The notes below the pieces were generated by a model. It was given only the letters and a program-made list of their open reading frames with translations, ran no database searches and was not told the DNA's origin. This document shows positions 1-5,409 of a stretch of DNA of 5,879 nt, one piece after another. The stretch's first letter is position 1. Every line of letters begins with the position of its first letter. Made by a program: the position numbers and the translations under genes. The stretch comes from Gammaproteobacteria bacterium (GTDB lineage: Bacteria; Pseudomonadota; Gammaproteobacteria; Pseudomonadales; Azotimanducaceae), in contig JAPUJX010000654.1 of assembly GCA_027295975.1 (NCBI GenBank), forward strand, positions 1 through 5,879. Reading direction: 5' to 3'.

Positions 1-1
1 T

Positions 2-472
2 GGCGCAGTACCCGGACAGCTCGATTTTGTCGCCATGGAAAACCAGCCCAGACTGCCGCTCATAGGTAATGGTTACCTCGTACCCAACGGGAAACATCTC
101 GCGGTCGGTGCGACGTACGAAAACCGACCCTGGTCGAAAGAGCAGGCCACCAAAACCAACCTCGCACGGTTGGGCAACCTTGAGTTCCGCTGGCACAGCA
201 GGGCCCGTGGCATTCGATGTATCACTTCGGACAAGACACCGGTGGCGGGATCTCTCCATGACGAGAATGGAATGGTATTACCCGGCTACTACGTATCCAC
301 GGGACACGGCTCCATGGGTACCGTCACAAGCCACTTTGCCGGGGCAATGATCGCCGCCCAGATTGTCGGGGAGTGCCCGCCCATGACGCTGGCATTGGAG
401 GGGTTGATGTCCTCGCTGCGCTTTCGCCAACGCCAGGCACGGCGGGGTTATCGTCATGGCGCCACAGGATGA
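2..472 (+). CDS. mnmC: MnmC-like FAD-dependent oxidoreductase, C-terminal part (5' truncated by window edge)
   Basis: The reading frame is open from base 2, so the Met at 35 is internal and only the last 156 residues are visible. The segment resembles the C-terminal part of the MnmC oxidoreductase (DAO superfamily). It begins with a GQLDFV stretch comparable to the GQVSHI of E. coli MnmC, followed by a GNGYLVP strand and a VGATYENRPW segment (family pattern GASY). A GIRCITSDKTPVAG segment matches the family's GVRCATRDHLPMVG. Near the end, GHGSMGTVTSHFAGAMIAAQI is equivalent to the FAD-contacting GSRGL..APL..E..AAQ motif. In that family the FAD domain converts cmnm5(s2)U34 of tRNA to nm5(s2)U by removing the carboxymethyl group. 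The tail is basic, as in MnmC. Whether the methyltransferase domain of bifunctional MnmC is present cannot be seen. A free-standing DAO-type oxidase is the alternative. The gene converges on serA. Confidence 0.72.
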   Translation, partial: GAVPGQLDFVAMENQPRLPLIGNGYLVPNGKHLAVGATYENRPWSKEQATKTNLARLGNLEFRWHSRARGIRCITSDKTPVAGSLHDENGMVLPGYYVSTGHGSMGTVTSHFAGAMIAAQIVGECPPMTLALEGLMSSLRFRQRQARRGYRHGATG

Positions 473-483
473 TACCGGCGGGC

Positions 484-506
484 CGCGGTGTTCGGACAAC
501 CCCGCG
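484..506. terminator. Stem-loop between convergent genes, possible bidirectional terminator
   Basis: An imperfect inverted repeat lies in the 40-base gap between the two convergent stop codons. Bases 484-488 pair with 502-506 and 490-492 pair with 498-500, with one T.C mismatch (489/501) and a five-base loop. No run of T follows on either strand, so it is not a classic intrinsic terminator. It could act as an RNA 3'-end stabiliser or slow polymerase, or be coincidence in GC-rich sequence. Confidence 0.25.
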
Positions 507-512
507 ATCTAC

Positions 513-1691
513 TCAGGAGATCTGAAACTCGCGTACGTTCATAACGCTATCGATCCCACAGATGGCGTCGATGAGCGCCGGTTCCGCCTCTTCGGCGATG
601 TCGATGAGATTGTAGGCAACCTCGACGCGGCTTTTGTTGATCATATCTATGACGTTGATCCGCCGATCCGCCAGCACAGCCATCATCTGGCTCAACATCC
701 CCGGCACGTTGCGGTTCGTCACCGCCAACCGGTAACCACCGGAAGGTTCGAGGCTAACGGCGGGGAAGTTCACGGAATTCTTGATGTTGCCGACGCTCAG
801 AAACTCCACCAACTGATCCGCAGCCATCACCGCACAATTCTCCTCGGCTTCGTCGGTGCTCGCACCGAGGTGGGGGGTCAAGCGAACCTTTGGGTGCTCG
901 GTGAGCCCCGGTACGGGGAAGTCCGCGATGTAACCCGCGACTCGACCGTCGTCGAGGGCCTTCCGTAACGCGTTGCTTTCCACGATGGGCTGGCGGGCGA
1001 AGTTCAACAAGATGCTACCCGGTCGGAATGAGCGCAAACTTTCTTCATTGACAAGACCCTCAGTCTCCGGCAATTGCGGGACGTGGAGAGTTACGTAGTC
1101 CGATCGGGCAAACAGGCTCGGCAGGTTGGCCATCCGTCGCACTTCACTTGGTAGGCGCCAGGCTGCATCGACGGAGATCGCCGGGTCGTAACCGAGAACA
1201 TCCATCCCCAGGTCGAGCGCCGCCCGCGCCACCAGCGAACCGATGGCGCCAAGGCCGACAACCCCAAGGGACTTGCCCCGTAGCTCTCGACCCTTGAAAC
1301 GTTTTTTCTCCGCTTCGACGAGGCGGTTGAGATCCGCTTCGTTGGCGATGTCCTTCAAGCTACTGACAAACTGGATGCCGCCTATGATGTCCCTGGATGA
1401 GATCAACAACGCAGCCAACACCAGTTCCTTCACCGAGTTGGCGTTTGCGCCCGGGGTGTTGAACACTACTACGCCCTGTTCCGTGCAGGTTTCTACCGGA
1501 ACGTTGTTAACACCGGCTCCCGCCCTTGCCAGGGCCCGCAGGCTCGGGCCGAGATCTGCCTCGGCGAGCTTGTGACTGCGCAGCAGAATCGCGTGCGGGT
1601 CGTCGATCTCGGAGCCTACGCTGAAAAATTCCCTGGGAAATCGCTCCAGCCCACGATCGGCGATGTTGTTGTAGGTGCGTATTTTGTACAT
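513..1691 (-). CDS. serA: D-3-phosphoglycerate dehydrogenase with C-terminal ACT domain
   Basis: Catalyses NAD-dependent oxidation of 3-phosphoglycerate to 3-phosphohydroxypyruvate, the first step of serine synthesis, in the cytosol. The 392-residue protein has the short PGDH architecture with one ACT domain. An RSHK substrate-loop segment lies near residue 38. The Rossmann dinucleotide motif GLGAIG is at 146-151, with Asp169 at the NAD-ribose position. Catalytic Arg233 lies in NFARQ and catalytic His274 in TPHLGAST. The EAEENCAVMAADQL helix follows, and the ACT domain spans about 319-392, the likely serine-feedback site. At the position where E. coli SerA has its catalytic Glu (Asp+5 in DVFPTE), this protein has Gly262, with Glu265 three residues later. 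The ATG at 1691 is chosen because an in-frame ATG at 1745 lies inside a terminator hairpin and would add 18 non-family residues. Upstream, CAGGG sits 4 nt from the ATG. No serC or serB is adjacent. Confidence 0.93.
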   Translation of the reverse strand: MYKIRTYNNIADRGLERFPREFFSVGSEIDDPHAILLRSHKLAEADLGPSLRALARAGAGVNNVPVETCTEQGVVVFNTPGANANSVKELVLAALLISSRDIIGGIQFVSSLKDIANEADLNRLVEAEKKRFKGRELRGKSLGVVGLGAIGSLVARAALDLGMDVLGYDPAISVDAAWRLPSEVRRMANLPSLFARSDYVTLHVPQLPETEGLVNEESLRSFRPGSILLNFARQPIVESNALRKALDDGRVAGYIADFPVPGLTEHPKVRLTPHLGASTDEAEENCAVMAADQLVEFLSVGNIKNSVNFPAVSLEPSGGYRLAVTNRNVPGMLSQMMAVLADRRINVIDMINKSRVEVAYNLIDIAEEAEPALIDAICGIDSVMNVREFQIS

Positions 1692-1712
1692 CAAGCCCTG
1701 AAGGTTATCCTC

Positions 1713-1742
1713 AAAAAAATGACCCGCTGGCAAGCCAGCGGG
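1713..1742 (-). terminator. Rho-independent terminator upstream of serA, downstream of the murG-like gene
   Basis: On the minus strand a perfect 8-bp GC-rich stem (1742-1735 with 1730-1723, arms CCCGCTGG/CCAGCGGG) closes a CTTG tetraloop. It is followed by TCA and then seven T (1719-1713). This is a textbook intrinsic terminator for transcription leaving the DUF2066-to-murG operon. It ends only 21 nt before the serA start codon, too close for a serA promoter downstream of it. Either the serA mRNA starts upstream and passes the hairpin, or the hairpin works as an attenuator. Confidence 0.82.
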
Positions 1743-1784
1743 CATGACATGTTAACAGGACTGAGGGAAAGTTGCCGTTCCCGA

Positions 1785-1799
1785 CCGGGTAACACCCGG
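1785..1799. repeat. Short inverted repeat just after the murG-like stop codon
   Basis: A perfect 6-bp inverted repeat (CCGGGT/ACCCGG) with a 3-base spacer lies directly after the stop codon at 1802-1804. No T-run follows. It could form a small stem in the leader or 3' UTR before the strong terminator; its function is unknown. Confidence 0.3.
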
Positions 1800-1801
1800 G
1801 T

Positions 1802-2872
1802 TCACCCGCTCTGTGGACCCGCCGCTTGCTCCAGGGTAGCCAAAATCAACCCTGTCGAGTCCGGTGCCACAAACCCGGTAAGACGGTCCTGGATCTCATC
1901 CAGATTCTCCAACAGGACACAAACCTCGTGCACCAGTTTCGGTCCGTCGAACGCATGTTCTTCGACAACCCGGCTGAAGCCGAGATTTCTTGCGTACTCC
2001 GCGTTCTCGACCTGATCGCCGCGACTCACCCGGCGCGACAACGGCACCAACAGGTTTGCCTTACCCAGGGCGAGAAGTTCGTATACCGTTGTCGCGCCAG
2101 CCCGCGACACGACCACGTCCGCTGCCGCGAGCACATCGCCCCATTGATCACCGAGGTACTCAAACTGTCGATAATTGGGTTTGTCCCGCCCGATCTTTTT
2201 GCCCGGTCCACAGACGTGCACCACCACGAACTTTTCGGTGAGTTCCTGCAACACGGCACGTACCGCGTTGTTCAACACATCGGCTCCAAGGCTACCGCCG
2301 GTGATTACCAGCACCGGATATGTCTGATCGATCTCGAGAAACTCGCGCCCCCGCACCGCCTTGCCCTCGAGCAGTATCCGGCGGACAGGCGTGCCGGTGT
2401 GGACGACCCTGCCTCTGAATTTTCGAGGTTTTGTGTTCACAAAGGTCACGCACAACGTCTTGCAAAACGGAAGCGACATTCGATTGGCAAGTCCCGGGGT
2501 AAAATCGGATTCATGAACCACCACGGGAATGTTGCGAAGCCACGCGGCAGCCACTACCGGGAAACTCACGAAGCCACCTTTGGAGAAAACCACTTGCGGA
2601 CGCAGTTGCCCGAGCAATCGACCTGCCTGCCAAGTACCCCGGAAAACACGCAATACGTCGGTGACGTTCTCGAGGGAAAAGTAACGCCTGAGCTTGCCCG
2701 TAGAGATGCCTCGATAGGTCAGCGAAAAATCCCTCAGCAGGTTTTCCTCCAGGCCACTGTTGCTGCCGATGTAACTCACCTCGACACCGCGTGCCAACAA
2801 CGCCTCTATGATTGGAAACGCGGGAACTACATGGCCCGCCGAACCGCCGCCGGTGAACAGCACCCGCTTCAC
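1802..2872 (-). CDS. murG: MurG-like UDP-GlcNAc:undecaprenyl-PP-MurNAc-pentapeptide GlcNAc transferase (Firmicutes-type branch)
   Basis: A 356-residue GT28/GT-B glycosyltransferase. MurG acts on the inner face of the cytoplasmic membrane, adding GlcNAc from UDP-GlcNAc to lipid I to make lipid II. Visible motifs are the first Gly loop GGGSAGH (8-14), the second FSKGGFVS (96-103), HESDFTPGLANR (120-131), the third Gly loop TGGSLGA (191-197), and the C-domain donor-binding region SRAGATTVYELLALG (256-270) with Glu265, followed by SRGDQVENA (283-291). Length is normal. HESD..PGLAN, SSGK-like ISTGKLRRYF and the SRGDQ..NA segment look like the MurG form I recall from Firmicutes, whereas E. coli has HEQN..AGLTN. 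Sitting next to hda rather than in a dcw cluster, it may be a second copy with a changed acceptor. The start is GTG at 2872, overlapping the hda stop as GTGA, so translation is probably coupled. The SD is weak. Confidence 0.85.
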   Translation of the reverse strand: MKRVLFTGGGSAGHVVPAFPIIEALLARGVEVSYIGSNSGLEENLLRDFSLTYRGISTGKLRRYFSLENVTDVLRVFRGTWQAGRLLGQLRPQVVFSKGGFVSFPVVAAAWLRNIPVVVHESDFTPGLANRMSLPFCKTLCVTFVNTKPRKFRGRVVHTGTPVRRILLEGKAVRGREFLEIDQTYPVLVITGGSLGADVLNNAVRAVLQELTEKFVVVHVCGPGKKIGRDKPNYRQFEYLGDQWGDVLAAADVVVSRAGATTVYELLALGKANLLVPLSRRVSRGDQVENAEYARNLGFSRVVEEHAFDGPKLVHEVCVLLENLDEIQDRLTGFVAPDSTGLILATLEQAAGPQSG

Positions 2873-3561
2873 AAACCCAATACCTGCTTCAGCAGCGCCA
2901 CCGTCACACGGCGCTGTGCCTCCATGGCGGCACGATCAACCTTGTCCAACTGAGCGAGTAACCCTTGCAGGCTGCGATCGCTGCGACTCAGCCAGAAACT
3001 CAAAACGGGCTCGGCAAGCAGTAGACCGCGCGTTGCCGCATGTTGTTTCAGCACTTGCGCCTTGTCGTCATCATCGAGGGGCATCACCCGGTGACAATTC
3101 GACGAGCGAAACCTCGACCCCAGATCCGGCAGCGCGAAGGTCGTTTCCGCGGGCGCGCTCAAGGAAGCCAGCAGCAGGCTGTTGCCGGTAGCGTACAGAT
3201 CCTGATACAGGGTCAGGAGCGCCTCTTCCAGGCTTTCATTACCCAGCCAGACCTCCAGATCATCCACCGCAACGAGGGAGTGTCCGCTCAAGCCCCGTAT
3301 CGACTCGATCTGACCACCGATGTCCGCGAGCGGTAGATAAGCAACCGCATGGCCGAGTTGTGCATGGTTCTGGCAGGTTGCCTGCAACAGGTGACTTTTG
3401 CCGGTGGCACCCCACAACCAGGTTGAGGAAAATCGACCATCACTCGCGTTGCGCTGCAGACGATCAACCAGTTCCCCATTCGACCCCGGGACGAAGTTCG
3501 CAAACACGCACCGCTCGTTGAGGGGGAACGGCAACGTGAGCTGGGTACCGCTCGCCGTCAT
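2869..3561 (-). CDS. hda: DnaA inactivator Hda (regulatory inactivation of DnaA)
   Basis: A DnaA-related AAA+ protein of 230 residues, close to the E. coli Hda length. With the DNA-loaded beta clamp, Hda stimulates ATP hydrolysis by DnaA and prevents re-initiation. The N-terminal clamp-binding motif QLTLPF is at 7-12. A P-loop follows at 51-56 in LWGATGKSHLLQA. Walker B ends in Asp100-Asp101, the arginine-finger (box VII) segment is DLGSRF with Arg150, and a sensor-2-like SRSDRSLQGLL lies near 192-202. The C-terminal helix RRVTVALLKQVLGL matches the family end. The P-loop is GATGKS, two residues shorter between Trp and GK than in E. coli (LWSREGAGRS). ATG at 3561 is chosen because it places QLTLPF at the extreme N terminus and lies 7 nt after the preceding stop; longer starts would overlap that gene. 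A GTG at 3576 is an alternative. Confidence 0.92.
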   Translation of the reverse strand: MTASGTQLTLPFPLNERCVFANFVPGSNGELVDRLQRNASDGRFSSTWLWGATGKSHLLQATCQNHAQLGHAVAYLPLADIGGQIESIRGLSGHSLVAVDDLEVWLGNESLEEALLTLYQDLYATGNSLLLASLSAPAETTFALPDLGSRFRSSNCHRVMPLDDDDKAQVLKQHAATRGLLLAEPVLSFWLSRSDRSLQGLLAQLDKVDRAAMEAQRRVTVALLKQVLGL

Positions 3562-3568
3562 CGGTCCA

Positions 3569-4153
3569 TCAACCACCGGTACCCCGATCCATCCTGCCGT
3601 TCTGCCAGGCGCGCTGCCCCCAGGTGATAACGTAATCGATGCCCGAGACCACCCCGAGAACAGCGAGAATATAAAAACACCACGGATTGACCAGCCGACC
3701 GGCAAGGTCGCTCAGCCATCCGAACCCGCAGAGGCTCAGCAACAACATCACCAGCATGACGATCTGCATGGCGGTATTGGCTTTACTCGTGAAAGTGGGC
3801 TCAAACGAAATCCGTTCGAACAACATCCGGTACACGCCCGCACCCACCATGATGACAAAATCTCGGGTCAGGACGATGATCGCCACCCACAACGGTATCT
3901 GTCCCTGTATCGTAAAAACGACAAACAGGACGGCCACCAGGAGCTTGTCTGCAATGGGATCCATGGCGGCACCAAACTGACTGGTCCAGCCAAAATGTCG
4001 CGCCAACCAGCCATCCAATGCATCAGAAGCACCCGCGATGCTCATGAGAATCAGCGCATCCACGTAGCGCATCTCCCACAGTAGCCAGGCGGTCGGGAGG
4101 ACCAGGAGGATACGGATCACCGTGATGATATTCGGGATCTGGGACAGAGCCAC
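3569..4153 (-). CDS. CDP-alcohol phosphatidyltransferase family membrane enzyme (PgsA-like)
   Basis: An integral membrane enzyme that transfers a phosphatidyl group from CDP-diacylglycerol to an alcohol. The complete family signature D..DG..AR(8)G...D...D is at residues 44-69: Asp44, Asp47, Gly48, Ala51, Arg52, Gly61, Asp65, Asp69. About six hydrophobic segments are visible (roughly 9-26, 29-45, 69-83, 87-106, 128-147, 158-177), normal for this fold. It could be phosphatidylglycerophosphate synthase or a cardiolipin-synthase-like relative. The headgroup acceptor cannot be told from motifs alone, so no symbol is given. Two starts are possible. TTG at 4159 overlaps the upstream stop (TTGA). GTG at 4153 has GGGAAGG (4166-4160) at a 6-nt spacing and is preferred, since the same SD would touch the TTG directly. 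The protein is 194 residues from GTG and 196 from TTG. Confidence 0.88.
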   Translation of the reverse strand: MALSQIPNIITVIRILLVLPTAWLLWEMRYVDALILMSIAGASDALDGWLARHFGWTSQFGAAMDPIADKLLVAVLFVVFTIQGQIPLWVAIIVLTRDFVIMVGAGVYRMLFERISFEPTFTSKANTAMQIVMLVMLLLSLCGFGWLSDLAGRLVNPWCFYILAVLGVVSGIDYVITWGQRAWQNGRMDRGTGG

Positions 4154-4155
4154 GG

Positions 4156-5244
4156 TCAACCTTCCCAGACCAGTTCGATGTCGGCGCTGCTGAAGTCGGG
4201 CTGGGCGGGTTGATGCAGACGCCGCTCGGTTTCCAGAAGCCGCAAAAGCTGCTCCGGTCCTGCCCGGGTAGTGACGATCAATCCCAGGTGGTCGGCGTCA
4301 ATCCGGGTAACGTTTACGAGGTCGACGAACTCGAGCGCCTCCAGATAATTGAGCAGGTTGCCGTAATCGGCCGGGCTGCCTATACCGCTCACCCCGAGCA
4401 GGATCTGGCGAGGGGCACGGCCCAGAACCGCATAACGCTGAGTAAGCTCATCGGCAATGAGATCCACCGCCGCTGCCGCCGAGGGCGGAACCTCAGCGGC
4501 ATCTCCTGTATTGAGCGGGATAACCAGACCTTCCAACCAGAACTCCCAGCTAGCCGCCCAACTTCCACCATCTAACGCCTGCACTCGGCCTACCAATACG
4601 ATGTCGGCGCCGTAACGTTCGGATGCCGGTAGCAGAACCTGGGACATACGGCCCCATACCACCGCGGGATCTACCTTGATCCGATCCTCGAGATCCAACA
4701 ACGGGAACAGGATCGTCAAGCCGCGTTCCCTGGCCCGTTGCTGGAGCGCAACGGCAACGGGGTAAACGCTACCGGCAGCGATGATCTCACGCTCGATACC
4801 CTGTTCGACCACCACCCAGGCCACCACCAGGGGCCGATTGGCGCCCCAGATTGGTAACGCCGAATCTTTGATCAACCGGAGCACGGAACGGGGTTCGAAC
4901 TCGATGAGCAAGTTCAAGGATTGGTCGACTTCGTTCGCGGACGGCGTAACAAAACGAAATTTACTGTAAAAGAGATCGGGAGCAGCAAGCGCACGCTCTA
5001 TCTGCGCGTGACGCGGCACGTGAACGAGGCCCGTGAGACGTGTCAGTACCTGCAGCAGCGCCACCCGCGATGCATCCAACCGGGCACTGGAGGTTTGACT
5101 CTCGACGGGCACTTCGACGTGGTACAACCACGGCACCACCTCCGCTGAGCAAACGTTCGTCCACGATAAACACAACGACAGCCAGCCAAAACTTCCCAGC
5201 CTGGCTAAATTTCTCAGCTTTGCCTCACTCCCCAACTTCGCCAC
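4156..5244 (-). CDS. DUF2066 domain-containing exported protein of unknown function
   Basis: The sequence resembles the DUF2066 proteins found next to purM or hda in gammaproteobacteria; no biochemical role is known to me. From GTG 5244 it has 362 residues. The N terminus is a plausible Sec signal peptide: basic KLRNLAR, a hydrophobic FGWLSLCL core, and likely cleavage after VCSA (residue 34), giving a periplasmic or envelope protein. No clean lipobox precedes the Cys. The mature part starts with a [14 protein letters not shown] strand and an [14 protein letters not shown] helix. A WVVVEQG segment and a basic [17 protein letters not shown] segment follow, then an alpha/beta C-terminal region ([20 protein letters not shown]). 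GTG 5244 is preferred because TAAGGG stands 7 nt upstream. An in-frame GTG at 5325 would add 27 residues ahead of the signal peptide, without an SD. First gene of the operon, with its stop 2 nt before the next gene's preferred start. Confidence 0.8.
   Translation of the reverse strand: MAKLGSEAKLRNLARLGSFGWLSLCLSWTNVCSAEVVPWLYHVEVPVESQTSSARLDASRVALLQVLTRLTGLVHVPRHAQIERALAAPDLFYSKFRFVTPSANEVDQSLNLLIEFEPRSVLRLIKDSALPIWGANRPLVVAWVVVEQGIEREIIAAGSVYPVAVALQQRARERGLTILFPLLDLEDRIKVDPAVVWGRMSQVLLPASERYGADIVLVGRVQALDGGSWAASWEFWLEGLVIPLNTGDAAEVPPSAAAAVDLIADELTQRYAVLGRAPRQILLGVSGIGSPADYGNLLNYLEALEFVDLVNVTRIDADHLGLIVTTRAGPEQLLRLLETERRLHQPAQPDFSSADIELVWEG
4160..4166 (-). promoter_or_regulatory. Ribosome binding site deciding the phosphatidyltransferase start
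   Basis: GGGAAGG on the minus strand ends 6 nt before GTG 4153 and directly abuts TTG 4159. The spacing favours the GTG as the start codon. It lies inside the last codons of the DUF2066 gene, which suits coupled translation. Confidence 0.55.
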
Positions 5245-5251
5245 CGAGGGA

Positions 5252-5257
5252 CCCTTA
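5252..5257 (-). promoter_or_regulatory. Ribosome binding site deciding the DUF2066 start
   Basis: TAAGGG on the minus strand lies 7 nt upstream of GTG 5244, good Shine-Dalgarno spacing. It supports the shorter protein, which then begins directly with a signal peptide. Confidence 0.55.
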
Positions 5258-5261
5258 GACG

Positions 5262-5319
5262 AGATTCGCGGCAAGTGTACCCAATAAAATTGCTCCGAAT
5301 AAAGTATCGCAGATTCGCG
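5262..5319 (+). repeat. Two copies of a 9-bp direct repeat, AGATTCGCG
   Basis: AGATTCGCG occurs at 5262-5270 and 5311-5319, start to start 49 bases, flanking the AT-rich part of the divergent promoter region. A related GCA..ACCC stretch follows both copies with different spacing. Possibly paired operator sites; chance is not excluded. Confidence 0.3.
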
Positions 5320-5394
5320 TTGCACCCCGACGTTTGCCGCCAGTCTGATAAACTCCCATCAATGAAGCCGAACCACCAGGGTTCCGGCGCGCAA

Positions 5395-5404
5395 GGAGAG
5401 GGAG
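5395..5404 (+). promoter_or_regulatory. Ribosome binding site deciding the purM start
   Basis: The purine-rich GGAGAGGGAG ends 5 nt before TTG 5410 and is the strongest Shine-Dalgarno-like stretch in the window. The in-frame ATG at 5362 has nothing comparable upstream, so the TTG is preferred. Confidence 0.65.
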
Positions 5405-5409
5405 CAGCA

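Larger units (their letters stand above)
5245..5409. promoter_or_regulatory. Divergent intergenic promoter region (DUF2066 operon / purM)
   Basis: This 165-base gap separates divergent starts and must hold promoters for both directions. It contains a locally AT-rich core (about 5281-5306). On the plus strand TAAAAT (5285-5290) is a 5/6 match to a sigma-70 -10 box but has no convincing -35. GATAAA (5347-5352) is a second, weaker option. On the minus strand GATACT and TACACT are weak -10 candidates, also without good -35 boxes. A 9-bp direct repeat lies inside. No riboswitch-like structure was recognised. Confidence 0.5.

Noticed and set aside
35..37. ATG at 35 as start of a small stand-alone gene
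   Set aside because: The same frame is open to the window edge, and the residues before this Met already match the MnmC-like family, so it is an internal Met.
456..968. Plus-strand reading frame opposite the 3' half of serA
   Set aside because: It shadows the ACT and catalytic regions of serA, is His/Asp-rich and lacks an SD or any recognisable domain.
1743..1745. ATG at 1745 as the serA start
   Set aside because: It adds 18 residues encoded by the terminator hairpin and T-run, unlike the start of PGDH proteins; ATG 1691 fits the family.
1746..1790. A sigma-70 promoter for serA between the murG-like stop and the terminator
   Set aside because: TAACAT (1751-1746 on the minus strand) is a possible -10, but no acceptable -35 lies at the right distance, so it was not listed as a feature.
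1826..2953. Long plus-strand reading frame (375 codons) opposite the murG-like gene
   Set aside because: It is antisense to a clear GT28 gene, resembles no family I know, and its His/Gln/Arg-rich composition is typical of an antisense shadow.
3398..4084. Plus-strand reading frame opposite hda and the phosphatidyltransferase
   Set aside because: It spans two well-supported minus-strand genes and has the His/Gln-rich look of antisense translation of membrane-protein codons.
5325..5331. CGTTTGC at 5331-5337 in the purM upstream region as a PurR operator
   Set aside because: Only one half of the palindromic PUR box is present; the left half does not match, and PurR is restricted to some gammaproteobacterial orders.
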